NCBI GenBank assembly: GCA_016763815.1
Contig: JAESTB010000044.1
Span: forward strand, 1-7,005
Length of the DNA: 7,005 nucleotides
Source: Arenicella sp.
GTDB lineage: Bacteria > Pseudomonadota > Gammaproteobacteria > Arenicellales > Arenicellaceae
Reading direction: 5' to 3'
Shown here: positions 1 to 5,914 of the stretch, one piece after another
Position numbering within the stretch: position 1 is the stretch's first letter
How the letters are laid out: each line of letters opens with the position of its first letter
Position numbers and translations under genes: made by a program
Notes under the pieces: model-generated
What the model saw: the letters and a program-made list of their open reading frames with translations, nothing else
Databases searched by the model: none
Told to the model about the DNA's origin: nothing

Positions 1-276
1 ATTATAGGTTTAGAAATTGCCGTTCCCGTAGAGATTTGATCTATACCGGGTTGTTTAGCTACGGCATCTATGATGTTGTTAGATCCTAGCTTTCCAGATT
101 TTAAGCTTTTTAATACGAGTGTTGGGATAGGGTTTATTCTTCTTTCGGTAGCGGCAGAAGTACCAGTTACAATCATCTCGTCCATTTCTGTAATCAAAGT
201 CAGCGACCTGAGCTTTGGCGTAATTGCCTAGCAGCAGGGTAGCGAGTAACACGCCAATTATTTTTATTATGTTCAT
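1..276 (-). CDS. TonB-dependent receptor, N-terminal part, frameshifted and cut by the window edge
   Basis: Outer-membrane receptors of this family take up ligands such as metal chelates, haem or glycans with energy passed on by TonB. From the ATG at 276-274 one frame encodes a signal peptide of about 22 residues (MNIIK, a hydrophobic stretch with LLATLLLG, then AKA before Q). That frame stops at 81-79. A second frame, open from 227 to position 1, carries a TonB-box-like DEMIVTG, then RRINPIPT, then SNNIIDAVAKQPGIDQISTG and AISKPI. This is the usual opening of a plug domain, and about 60 plug-side residues are visible. Going from the first frame to the second needs one base skipped, between 227 and about 190. 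Skipping one C of the CC at 207-208 joins AKAQ directly to SLTLITEMDEMIVTG. The rest of the plug and the barrel lie outside the window. The family call is firm. Whether the gene is truly broken or this is a base error cannot be told here, and the ligand is unknown. Confidence 0.85.
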
Positions 277-285
277 TTCTGAATG

Positions 286-290
286 TCTCC
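286..290 (-). promoter_or_regulatory. Ribosome binding site of the receptor gene
   Basis: On the minus strand GGAGA lies 9 nt before the ATG at 276-274. It decides the start: a longer open frame begins at 369, but its extra 31 residues come before the signal peptide, and the Shine-Dalgarno site belongs to the inner Met. Confidence 0.65.
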
Positions 291-302
291 AAAGTGAGGG
301 TG

Positions 303-329
303 GTAATTCAATGTCGTTTACTGAATTAC
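303..329. promoter_or_regulatory. Inverted repeat upstream of the receptor gene, candidate operator
   Basis: GTAATTCA at 303-310 and TGAATTAC at 322-329 are perfect 8-bp complements with an 11-nt spacer, 19 bp centre to centre. This is close to two helical turns, as expected for a dimeric repressor or activator. The repeat ends 12 bp before the Shine-Dalgarno site of the receptor gene, where an operator or a leader hairpin would act. TonB-dependent receptors are commonly controlled by their ligand, but the sequence does not match a Fur box that I recognise. A role is inferred; the repeat itself is seen. Confidence 0.4.
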
Positions 330-613
330 ACATTGGGTAATCATTCAAAGCGTTGCTTTTTATAGGCACCAGTTTAATCCGCCGGAACTCTATGAATCAC
401 ATCGCCACCATCACAATGCGGACGGCTGAATGACCTCGTAAAGCTAATGCCTGACTACATCGAAAATAAGAAAAATGGGGTGTGATCGAACTGGAGTAGG
501 GTCGCTGTGTAGGGCAGACTAAATCCAACGAGCACGCTATTTTCGCGTAGCTTCGGCAAATTTCCTCGTCTCATTTCGCGCGCTGATCATGCCGGTTTTC
601 ACCTTTGAACTTC

Positions 614-635
614 ATGCCCGTTTGTTAACGGGCGT
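614..635. repeat. Short hairpin inside the non-coding stretch
   Basis: GCCCGT (616-621) and ACGGGC (628-633) pair around the 6-nt loop TTGTTA, and one G-T and one A-T pair extend the stem to 8 bp. No T-run follows on either strand, so it is not a typical Rho-independent terminator. Its role is unknown. Confidence 0.4.
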
Positions 636-1118
636 GTCGATTTAAGTGGCGTGATCGGAGCTGCGACCTCGCAAGCATAGTAACCAAGTGTTGGACATAT
701 ATCAATTAATAACTAGGCATGTATCCATTTTCCATGGCTGGCGGTGGCCTATGTCTAAAAGAACCAGTAAAAAATCACTGAGTTTAGAGCTATTGAGTCG
801 ACAGTAATTGTGGGCGTGCGCTCTAATGTTTACATGACTTATTATTATATGAAGTAGATTTTTTATAGGAATAAGCGATAAATACAGGGCGTTCAGAACC
901 TTGACAGGTTGTACACCTGGGGGTACCTTAAATGGACCTTATCCAAATAAAAACGGTTGGAAGTGGTCACTGAAACCCAATCATTGACGATAACAATGCC
1001 GCAATATATAAAAGTTTGGAAGGAGAAAAGGCAATTTGCGATAGAAAGGTATGTATCGCTGTCGGATAGCTATTTAGAATTGATTCGATGTTGTTTATAG
1101 CTTGAATTGCCGAACCAC

Positions 1119-1136
1119 GTTAACAAAGATGTTAAC
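1119..1136. promoter_or_regulatory. Paired GTTAAC sites before the peptide gene
   Basis: Two copies of the self-complementary hexamer GTTAAC, at 1119-1124 and 1131-1136, are separated by AAAGAT, so the centres lie 12 bp apart. The second ends 9 bp before the GGAG of the peptide gene at 1158. The position suits a binding site or a weak leader hairpin. A third GTTAAC lies at 624-629, so chance occurrence of the hexamer is also possible. Confidence 0.25.
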
Positions 1137-1157
1137 CTAACCAATGGAGTTTTTAAT

Positions 1158-1262
1158 ATGAATATTAGTAAATTGAACACAGGCTCAGTAAACAAAATAG
1201 CCCCAAAAAAAGTAGCAGCACCGATGGAATGTAATTGGATTTACGTTATATTTGGTCTTTAA
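1158..1262 (+). CDS. 34-residue peptide of unknown function, possible precursor peptide
   Basis: The ATG at 1158 is preceded by GGAG at 1146-1149 with an 8-nt spacer, a good ribosome binding site, and the frame ends at TAA 1260-1262. The first 22 residues are polar and basic with few acidic residues (MNISKLNTG, then KIAPKKVAAP). The last part, PMECNWIYVIFGL, is suddenly aromatic and hydrophobic with a single Cys and one Trp, one Tyr and one Phe. There is no signal peptide. A soluble leader with a short, chemically distinct C-terminus is what precursors of modified peptides often look like, but no radical-SAM, YcaO, lanthipeptide synthetase, peptidase or exporter gene lies in the window, so this is only a resemblance. 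The large helical-repeat gene starts 171 bp downstream on the same strand. It could also be a leader peptide or a chance frame. I do not recognise a family. Confidence 0.45.
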   Translation: MNISKLNTGSVNKIAPKKVAAPMECNWIYVIFGL

Positions 1263-1318
1263 TTAGATTGACCAGCTGTACGGGAATTCAGCGCTTAATT
1301 AATCATTCGTCGTAATTA

Positions 1319-1408
1319 ATGAAAACCCGTATAGCTTTTACTTTGACAACACTTTTACTTTGGCAACAAGGGTTAGCTGCTAAAAGCGTCATCAAAGAAA
1401 AAATCTGA
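1319..1408 (+). CDS. 29-residue ORF resembling a short secreted peptide
   Basis: The ATG at 1319 opens a 29-codon frame ending at TGA 1406-1408, 25 bp before the GTG of the next gene. It begins MKTR, continues with the hydrophobic stretch IAFTLTTLLLW, and has GLAA before KSVIKEKI. This is the layout of a cleavable signal peptide leaving an 8-residue basic peptide. No Shine-Dalgarno site is visible. The start codon overlaps the right arm of a 7-bp inverted repeat (TTAATTA 1295-1301, TAATTAA 1313-1319), which could limit initiation. Part of the signal-like stretch is encoded by a 17-bp tandem repeat. It could be a genuine small exported peptide, a leader ORF of the downstream gene, or a chance frame. 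Confidence 0.3.
   Translation: MKTRIAFTLTTLLLWQQGLAAKSVIKEKI
1335..1368. repeat. 17-bp tandem direct repeat, two copies
   Basis: Copies at 1335-1351 and 1352-1368 share CTTTTACTTTGRCAACA with one mismatch (A at 1346 against G at 1363). The period of 17 is not a multiple of three, so the duplication reads in different frames within the small ORF it lies in. It sits 66 bp before the large gene's start and could be a slippage duplication or a pair of regulator sites. Confidence 0.6.
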
Positions 1409-1418
1409 CCTAAATAAC

Positions 1419-1425
1419 AAGGAAG
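1419..1425 (+). promoter_or_regulatory. Ribosome binding site deciding a GTG start
   Basis: AAGGAAG lies 8 nt before the GTG at 1434. The next in-frame ATG is codon 139, so this site fixes the unusual start of the 779-residue protein. Confidence 0.7.
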
Positions 1426-1433
1426 AAATAATC

Positions 1434-3773
1434 GTGATTCGAGTCATTCGAGGGCGCAGGCAACGGCTGAATAACTATTTTTATAAACGCCTTAATACCA
1501 GTAGCAATTGTCTATGGTTAATTAAGGCTAAACATGCGACGTCTAGCTGGGAGCCATTGTGCGATCTGCTTGACCAAGTAGCGCAAAAAACGGGTTCGCA
1601 GTCGGTCGAGGAAATATTATCGGATGATTTAGCCGCCGCAAGTTTTGCATATGAAGACCGAATTTCCCAGTTGAGTAGTGATCAGAAGTCACAAAGACTC
1701 TATTACAGCGCACGTTACTCATCCCATTTAAGCCATAACTGGTATATACACCGGCCTCTTTTTGAAGCCTGGGCGAAGATATTATATCGAGTCCTGACGC
1801 TGCCAGGCGTTGAGGGACAGCCGCTGATTGTGCCGTATTCAGGCGATATGGTTGGCCCTGTCAAGACCATTCTCAAAACCATCAATCGCTTATACCCTGA
1901 TTGTAAAAGCGACTTTACGATTGTGATTGGCGTCGAGAGTGATGTGGAACCACCCCGGCACGATGAAAACGGAATAAATTGGAATTTGAGTTCGGCTAAT
2001 CCAAGATTCGCAGGTGGTCTTTTGCAGGTGGCAGATGTGGTTGAAAATCTGCCCGAGGGCTCAAATGAGCTAGTTCACCTCTATAGACCGTCGCGAGCCG
2101 ACAGTTTACAGCCCTTTTCTGAGTGCATTGCATATCGGGCGTTAGAAAACTCAAAATCTCTAGACAGCGCACAGGTATCTCAGCTAATCCAAGCGATGGA
2201 GTTGTCCTATCAAGGGCTCGGATTTCAAAACACACTGGAGCTAGGGCTAAAATTAATTGCAGGTAAACCTGTCTTGGGTTCAACGCAGAAAGCCAAGGTC
2301 CATGGATTGATGGCGCTGGCAGCACACAATCGTCAGTTTTCTGCTACAGATAAGCGCTTACATGAGTTTCTCCTTTACCATTTTACCCAAGCATATCAAT
2401 ACGAAGTTGAACCGAGCATGCGTAGCGCTTTGTGCTATCGAATTGCAGTTACTTATGGCCGTCGGATGAAACAAGCTGAGGTTGGTTTAGAATGGGCTGA
2501 AAAAGCACTTTCTGAAGCAAGCTCGCCGCAATTAACGATAACTGAGCAAGTGTATTATCATAATTGGGGAATTAATATTAAAGCCTATCTGCTGATGAGA
2601 ACGCGTCAGTTAGAGTTAGCATATCAGGTCGGTGAAAGCGTTTTTAATACCGTTCATCAGCATTTCCATGAGCTGCTTGAAAAGCCTATTACAGAACAAA
2701 ATGCCAACAATAAACTATGGCAGCGAGAGTTCTTTGCTACGATGCAAGTATTGCGTCGAAATATGTTTGCCCTATGCTATTACACCGCAAAGCTGCCACA
2801 GTTTCGTTACTGGTTAGATAAAATGGAAGAAACCACCCCTCCTGGGCCGGAGCTGCGTAGGGCAACATACGTGGAATGGGCTGAATATTATAGCGCCCTT
2901 TTACAGCATGATAAGGTGTTAGAGGCCGTTGCTACTGGTCTTAGATACTTAAAGCAGGAACCAGAAACTGAACTGTTTTTAGATTATAGCAAACACGGAG
3001 CATCTGCTAATTTCCGAGTCGGAAATTTGTCGGCGTCGCATGATCATGTGGAAAAATATCGAAAGGCTTTGGACAATATTGGGATGCCATGGTTTTTTGA
3101 ATTTGACCTTGTCAAATATGCACCGGTTTACCTTCGCAGTGAGATAAAATCGAGCTTGAAGCGAGTTATCGAGCTATCGAAGGACGCTATTAAGGCTGAT
3201 AAGGATGATAAGGCAAAGTGCGTTGAATATTTATTACTGCAGGGACAAGCCTTTGCTAGGCAGCAAGACCGAGAAGCCGCCGAGAAAGCCATCAATGAGG
3301 CTATCGAGGTTGTCGTGGCGCTTGGTGAGAGAAATTTGATGATGAGGGTGGCGAGAATCGCTGCTTGTTGTAATGATATTATGAATTCTCCAGATGAAGC
3401 GCTCGAGGCGCTACATCAAACATTGGAACTAAGTCGTCATGAAGGCGATGTTCGCCCTTGGCCTGAAGAGCTATTCTTGACGCTCATTGCTATTCAGACT
3501 AAGCAAGGGGCCGATATACAGTCGATGGAACAAGCGCTAAGCATACTGCCAGAAGCGCTTGAACAGATGGAGACGTGGTGGGAGTTACGCTCGACGTTAT
3601 TGCTGTTAGTTGAGTTGTCAGAAAACGACGAAGGAGAGTACAAGGAGATGATCAACCGGCAACCTTTACAGCCTTTGATTCAGGCTGCAGGCCAAAGAGA
3701 TGATTGCACTGATGCACTTCAGTTGTTACTTTCTGGTGATTCTAAGCAACAAGCTTACGGTACGCTTTCTTAG
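1434..3773 (+). CDS. 779-residue protein with C-terminal TPR-like helical repeats, function unknown
   Basis: I do not recognise the family. There is no signal peptide or membrane segment, so it should be cytoplasmic. The N-terminus is basic (IRVIRGRRQR). Residues about 100-230 look like a separate globular domain with a strand-helix-strand pattern: PLIVPYSGDMVGPV, a helix to about 154, then FTIVIGVESD. No classical Walker, kinase or HTH motif is evident. From about residue 240 the protein is almost all helix with paired-helix repeats. The clearest is at about 597-631 (YLLLQGQAFARQQDREAAEK and the following helix), with the Gly/Ala spacing of tetratricopeptide repeats; others are near 330-361 and 645-668. 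Such solenoids normally bind peptides or proteins. The gene uses GTG behind AAGGAAG, and follows two small ORFs on the same strand, which suggests a shared transcript. The frame is intact to TAG 3771-3773. A regulator, a scaffold or a peptide-binding partner is possible; none is shown. Confidence 0.85.
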   Translation: MIRVIRGRRQRLNNYFYKRLNTSSNCLWLIKAKHATSSWEPLCDLLDQVAQKTGSQSVEEILSDDLAAASFAYEDRISQLSSDQKSQRLYYSARYSSHLSHNWYIHRPLFEAWAKILYRVLTLPGVEGQPLIVPYSGDMVGPVKTILKTINRLYPDCKSDFTIVIGVESDVEPPRHDENGINWNLSSANPRFAGGLLQVADVVENLPEGSNELVHLYRPSRADSLQPFSECIAYRALENSKSLDSAQVSQLIQAMELSYQGLGFQNTLELGLKLIAGKPVLGSTQKAKVHGLMALAAHNRQFSATDKRLHEFLLYHFTQAYQYEVEPSMRSALCYRIAVTYGRRMKQAEVGLEWAEKALSEASSPQLTITEQVYYHNWGINIKAYLLMRTRQLELAYQVGESVFNTVHQHFHELLEKPITEQNANNKLWQREFFATMQVLRRNMFALCYYTAKLPQFRYWLDKMEETTPPGPELRRATYVEWAEYYSALLQHDKVLEAVATGLRYLKQEPETELFLDYSKHGASANFRVGNLSASHDHVEKYRKALDNIGMPWFFEFDLVKYAPVYLRSEIKSSLKRVIELSKDAIKADKDDKAKCVEYLLLQGQAFARQQDREAAEKAINEAIEVVVALGERNLMMRVARIAACCNDIMNSPDEALEALHQTLELSRHEGDVRPWPEELFLTLIAIQTKQGADIQSMEQALSILPEALEQMETWWELRSTLLLLVELSENDEGEYKEMINRQPLQPLIQAAGQRDDCTDALQLLLSGDSKQQAYGTLS

Positions 3774-3825
3774 GCCGCCGCAATAAGCCTGGCACATAGG
3801 GATAGCTCGGATCGGTCAAGTTGAG

Positions 3826-3852
3826 CTAAGGTTGTAATGCGCTGCACCTTAG
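3826..3852. terminator. Hairpin between convergent genes, possible bidirectional terminator
   Basis: CTAAGGT (3826-3832) and ACCTTAG (3846-3852) pair over a 13-nt loop in the 89-bp gap between the stops of the 779-residue gene (plus) and the ligase gene (minus). There is no clear T-run on either side, so the terminator call rests mainly on position. Confidence 0.3.
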
Positions 3853-3862
3853 GTGGAGAAGC

Positions 3863-5536
3863 TTAGGCCCAAATTACATTGTCTGATGTTTCATGCCAAC
3901 CTAAATACTGGCTGCCAAAGGTTTTATCCAATTCTGTTCTTTTTACTTTAAGAGTGGGCGTCAGAAAACCGTTCTGATCGGTCCACTGCTCATCATGTAT
4001 GACCAGTGTCGATACATGCTCGAATTTCGCCCGGGTGGCGTTTAAATTGTTAACCGTATTAACCAGAGAGTCGGCTATTTGAGATTTTGAACGACCCTTG
4101 GCCGCCTCACCCAAATTGATAAGGGCAATTGGTTGAGCAATACCCAGCCCGACTACACACACTTGTTCAACAAACTCGTTTGCCGAGATTGTTTCTTCTA
4201 ATGGGTTAGGGGTAACGAAGCTTCCTTTTGAGGTTTTAAAAGCATCTTTTACTCGACCTGTTACTCTTAGAAAGCCCTGTTTATCTATTTCACCGCAATC
4301 ACCACTGTGAAGCCAACCGTCAGCTAGAACTTCAGCAGTTTTATCCGGTTTATTATAGTAGCCGGCCATCATATAAGGGGTAAGCATCATGATTTCGCCG
4401 GTTTTCTCATCAATGCGTATCTCGGCACCCGGTATCGCCCGACCAACCGAGTCACTCGGTGAGCCGATATCCGGCGTGTTAGTGATTGAGCCGCAGGTCT
4501 CGGTCATACCGTAGGCTTCTATCAAGTGAATATCCAACTTAGCGAAAAATTTCTTAATAAAGGCGGGCGTGATCGCGGCACCGGTAGCCGCTATTTCGAT
4601 ATCACGCAGACCCATTGCGGTGCGCAGTTTCTTCTTAAGAATACTCGACACGATAGGGATTTTTAGATAAAAATCGAGTCTTTTTTCAGGTATTTGAGCG
4701 GTTACACCTTGGTAGAACTTAGTCCAGATTCGCGGTACCGCAAAAAGCATACTGGGCTGAGTGTCTTTGATGTTATTTGCAAATGAAGCCAAATTCTGGG
4801 CAAATGATATCGACCCTCCCATTATTATTGCTGGTACTTCTACCGCCATCCGTTCGCCCACATGGTTAAGTGGTAAAAATGAAAAAAATCGTTTTTCGCG
4901 CATATTGAATATGCCAATCCAATTTGATTTCCGCTCATTTTCTAACATCAACGCGGGGTTTTTGTGGGTGTGCATTACACCTTTGGGCGTGCCCGTAGTG
5001 CCAGAAGTAAACTTTATTGTCCAATTGCTATCAAGGTCTGGGGTAAAGTTCTCTTTCAGTACTGGGTTAGATGCCAGTAAACCATCCCAGCTATCGCCGA
5101 CATTGATCTCAGCGTCTCCGTCATAATGAGGGAAACGAATGACCTGAAGTTGATCCGAAAGTGCCTGATCTCGGTCGCCCCATTTTTCCAATCGCCCAAT
5201 AAACAGCGCCTTAATATCGCCTAACTTGATAACTTCCTTGAGCTGATCTTTTGGCAAGCTTGCGTAATAAGGTACAGACACCATGCCAGCCATCATGATG
5301 GCTAAATCAGCCAGCACCCAATGCATGCAATTCTTAGAATAAATGCCAACATGGTCACCCGCTTTTAAGCCTTTGGCTTTGAGTGCAGAGGCAATTTTTC
5401 TAGCTTCTTGACCTGCTTCACCATAAGTAGTGACGGTCCATTTGTCACCGAATGGCTGACGTAAAAATTCTTTATTTGGGGTTTCGGATTCCCACTTATA
5501 AAAATGCTCGATAATACTGATCAGCGATTCGGTCAT
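3863..5536 (-). CDS. Long-chain acyl-CoA synthetase, AMP-binding FAA1 type
   Basis: It activates fatty acids: fatty acid + ATP + CoA gives acyl-CoA + AMP + PPi through an acyl-adenylate. At 557 residues it is complete, slightly shorter than the roughly 600 usual for this group. All core motifs of the adenylate-forming superfamily are present: the P-loop FTSGTTGTPKG at 176-186, YGMTET at 342-347, GWLHSGD at 407-413, the hinge GRVKD at 427-431 followed by FKTSKGSFVTPNPLE, and the C-terminal LTPTLKVKR at 525-533, in which K530 is the likely catalytic lysine. The LPLNH at 221-225 is also typical. No obvious signal peptide or transmembrane helix is seen, so it is cytosolic or loosely membrane-bound. 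No clear Shine-Dalgarno site precedes the ATG at 5536; the start is chosen because MTES leads directly into the expected N-terminal helix. It diverges from an RhlG-like reductase gene, which fits lipid or acyl-CoA metabolism. Chain length and physiological substrate cannot be read from the sequence. Confidence 0.93.
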   Translation of the reverse strand: MTESLISIIEHFYKWESETPNKEFLRQPFGDKWTVTTYGEAGQEARKIASALKAKGLKAGDHVGIYSKNCMHWVLADLAIMMAGMVSVPYYASLPKDQLKEVIKLGDIKALFIGRLEKWGDRDQALSDQLQVIRFPHYDGDAEINVGDSWDGLLASNPVLKENFTPDLDSNWTIKFTSGTTGTPKGVMHTHKNPALMLENERKSNWIGIFNMREKRFFSFLPLNHVGERMAVEVPAIIMGGSISFAQNLASFANNIKDTQPSMLFAVPRIWTKFYQGVTAQIPEKRLDFYLKIPIVSSILKKKLRTAMGLRDIEIAATGAAITPAFIKKFFAKLDIHLIEAYGMTETCGSITNTPDIGSPSDSVGRAIPGAEIRIDEKTGEIMMLTPYMMAGYYNKPDKTAEVLADGWLHSGDCGEIDKQGFLRVTGRVKDAFKTSKGSFVTPNPLEETISANEFVEQVCVVGLGIAQPIALINLGEAAKGRSKSQIADSLVNTVNNLNATRAKFEHVSTLVIHDEQWTDQNGFLTPTLKVKRTELDKTFGSQYLGWHETSDNVIWA

Positions 5537-5914
5537 AGATTTTTATGGGTTATTTTAAGTTGCTACAAAATTAGCACAGAGGATTGACGGTTAGTAGTCA
5601 AAATTAGAATAATACGCGCGCCAATAGCTGATTTTAAACTGTGTAAGCTAAGGCTACTTCTATAGTTTATTAAAACCGAGCTAGTGAGGCTCAAATATAG
5701 GTGCGATATTGGCGCTATCTTTTAACCGTCAGAAAACGCAAGTAGAAAAGGAGTCGGCGATAAAACTATTTTGTTGACCTTAGCAACAAGATTAACCTGG
5801 CGTGCATCTTTATACGTAATTGCTCTGCGAGTGACCCTCGGTCAGGCATCTATTAATGAGTATCTAGGTAAGTTAGTATTATTCATCTAAATTTTTAAGC
5901 ACAGTAAATTTTCT
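5537..5914. other. 378-bp divergent intergenic region
   Basis: It separates the start codons of the acyl-CoA synthetase (minus) and the dehydrogenase (plus), so it should hold both promoters. I cannot point to a convincing -35/-10 pair. Its main structure is a nested inverted repeat at 5585-5731. An open frame without ATG at 5726-5890 has a purine-rich AAGGAG at 5747-5752 but no well-spaced start, so I do not call it a gene. Confidence 0.6.
5585..5731. repeat. Nested inverted repeat between the divergent lipid genes
   Basis: Three pairs of arms are nested in order. TGACGGTTA (5585-5593) pairs with TAACCGTCA (5723-5731), GCGCCAATA (5618-5626) with TATTGGCGC (5707-5715), and TTTTAAACT (5632-5640) with AGTTTATTAAAA (5664-5675) with a 3-nt bulge. 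The two outer pairs are perfect over 9 bp. Spacing between arms is unequal on the two sides (24 and 7 nt). It may be a degenerate palindromic element such as a MITE, or paired operator sites serving both genes. Confidence 0.5.

Larger units (their letters stand above)
277..1157. other. 881-bp stretch without a supported gene
   Basis: All reading frames here are short and lack convincing starts. The leftmost part is the upstream region of the receptor gene. Small open frames with acceptable composition occur at 325-429, 420-485, 523-645, 751-807 and 996-1100, but none has a good ribosome binding site in the right place. A strong purine-rich GGAAGGAG at 1018-1025 is not followed by a usable start codon. 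The last 60 bases are probably the upstream region of the peptide gene at 1158. This could be a decayed region or a long regulatory spacer. Confidence 0.6.

Noticed and set aside
79..276. A 65-residue secreted basic peptide with two cysteines, resembling a microcin
   Set aside because: The other frame of the same strand encodes a clear TonB-receptor plug from about 185 to 1, so the basic tail is an out-of-frame translation of the receptor gene.
325..485. Two short protein-like frames (PPELYESHRHHHNADG, then GRLNDLVKLMPDYIENKKNG) that a one-base shift would join
   Set aside because: Each is too short, no family is recognised and there is no start signal; chance is a sufficient explanation.
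523..645. Possible integron attC site around the GTTAACGGGC hairpin, with ATCCAAC at 523-529
   Set aside because: The core sites do not fit RYYYAAC/GTTRRRY as a complementary pair and no second pair of inner boxes could be aligned; no integrase or cassette array is visible.
1996..2325. 109-codon open frame on the minus strand
   Set aside because: It lies wholly inside the 779-residue gene, has no start signal and no recognisable protein.
4761..5126. 121-codon open frame on the plus strand
   Set aside because: It is antisense to the acyl-CoA synthetase, whose motifs are intact across this span.
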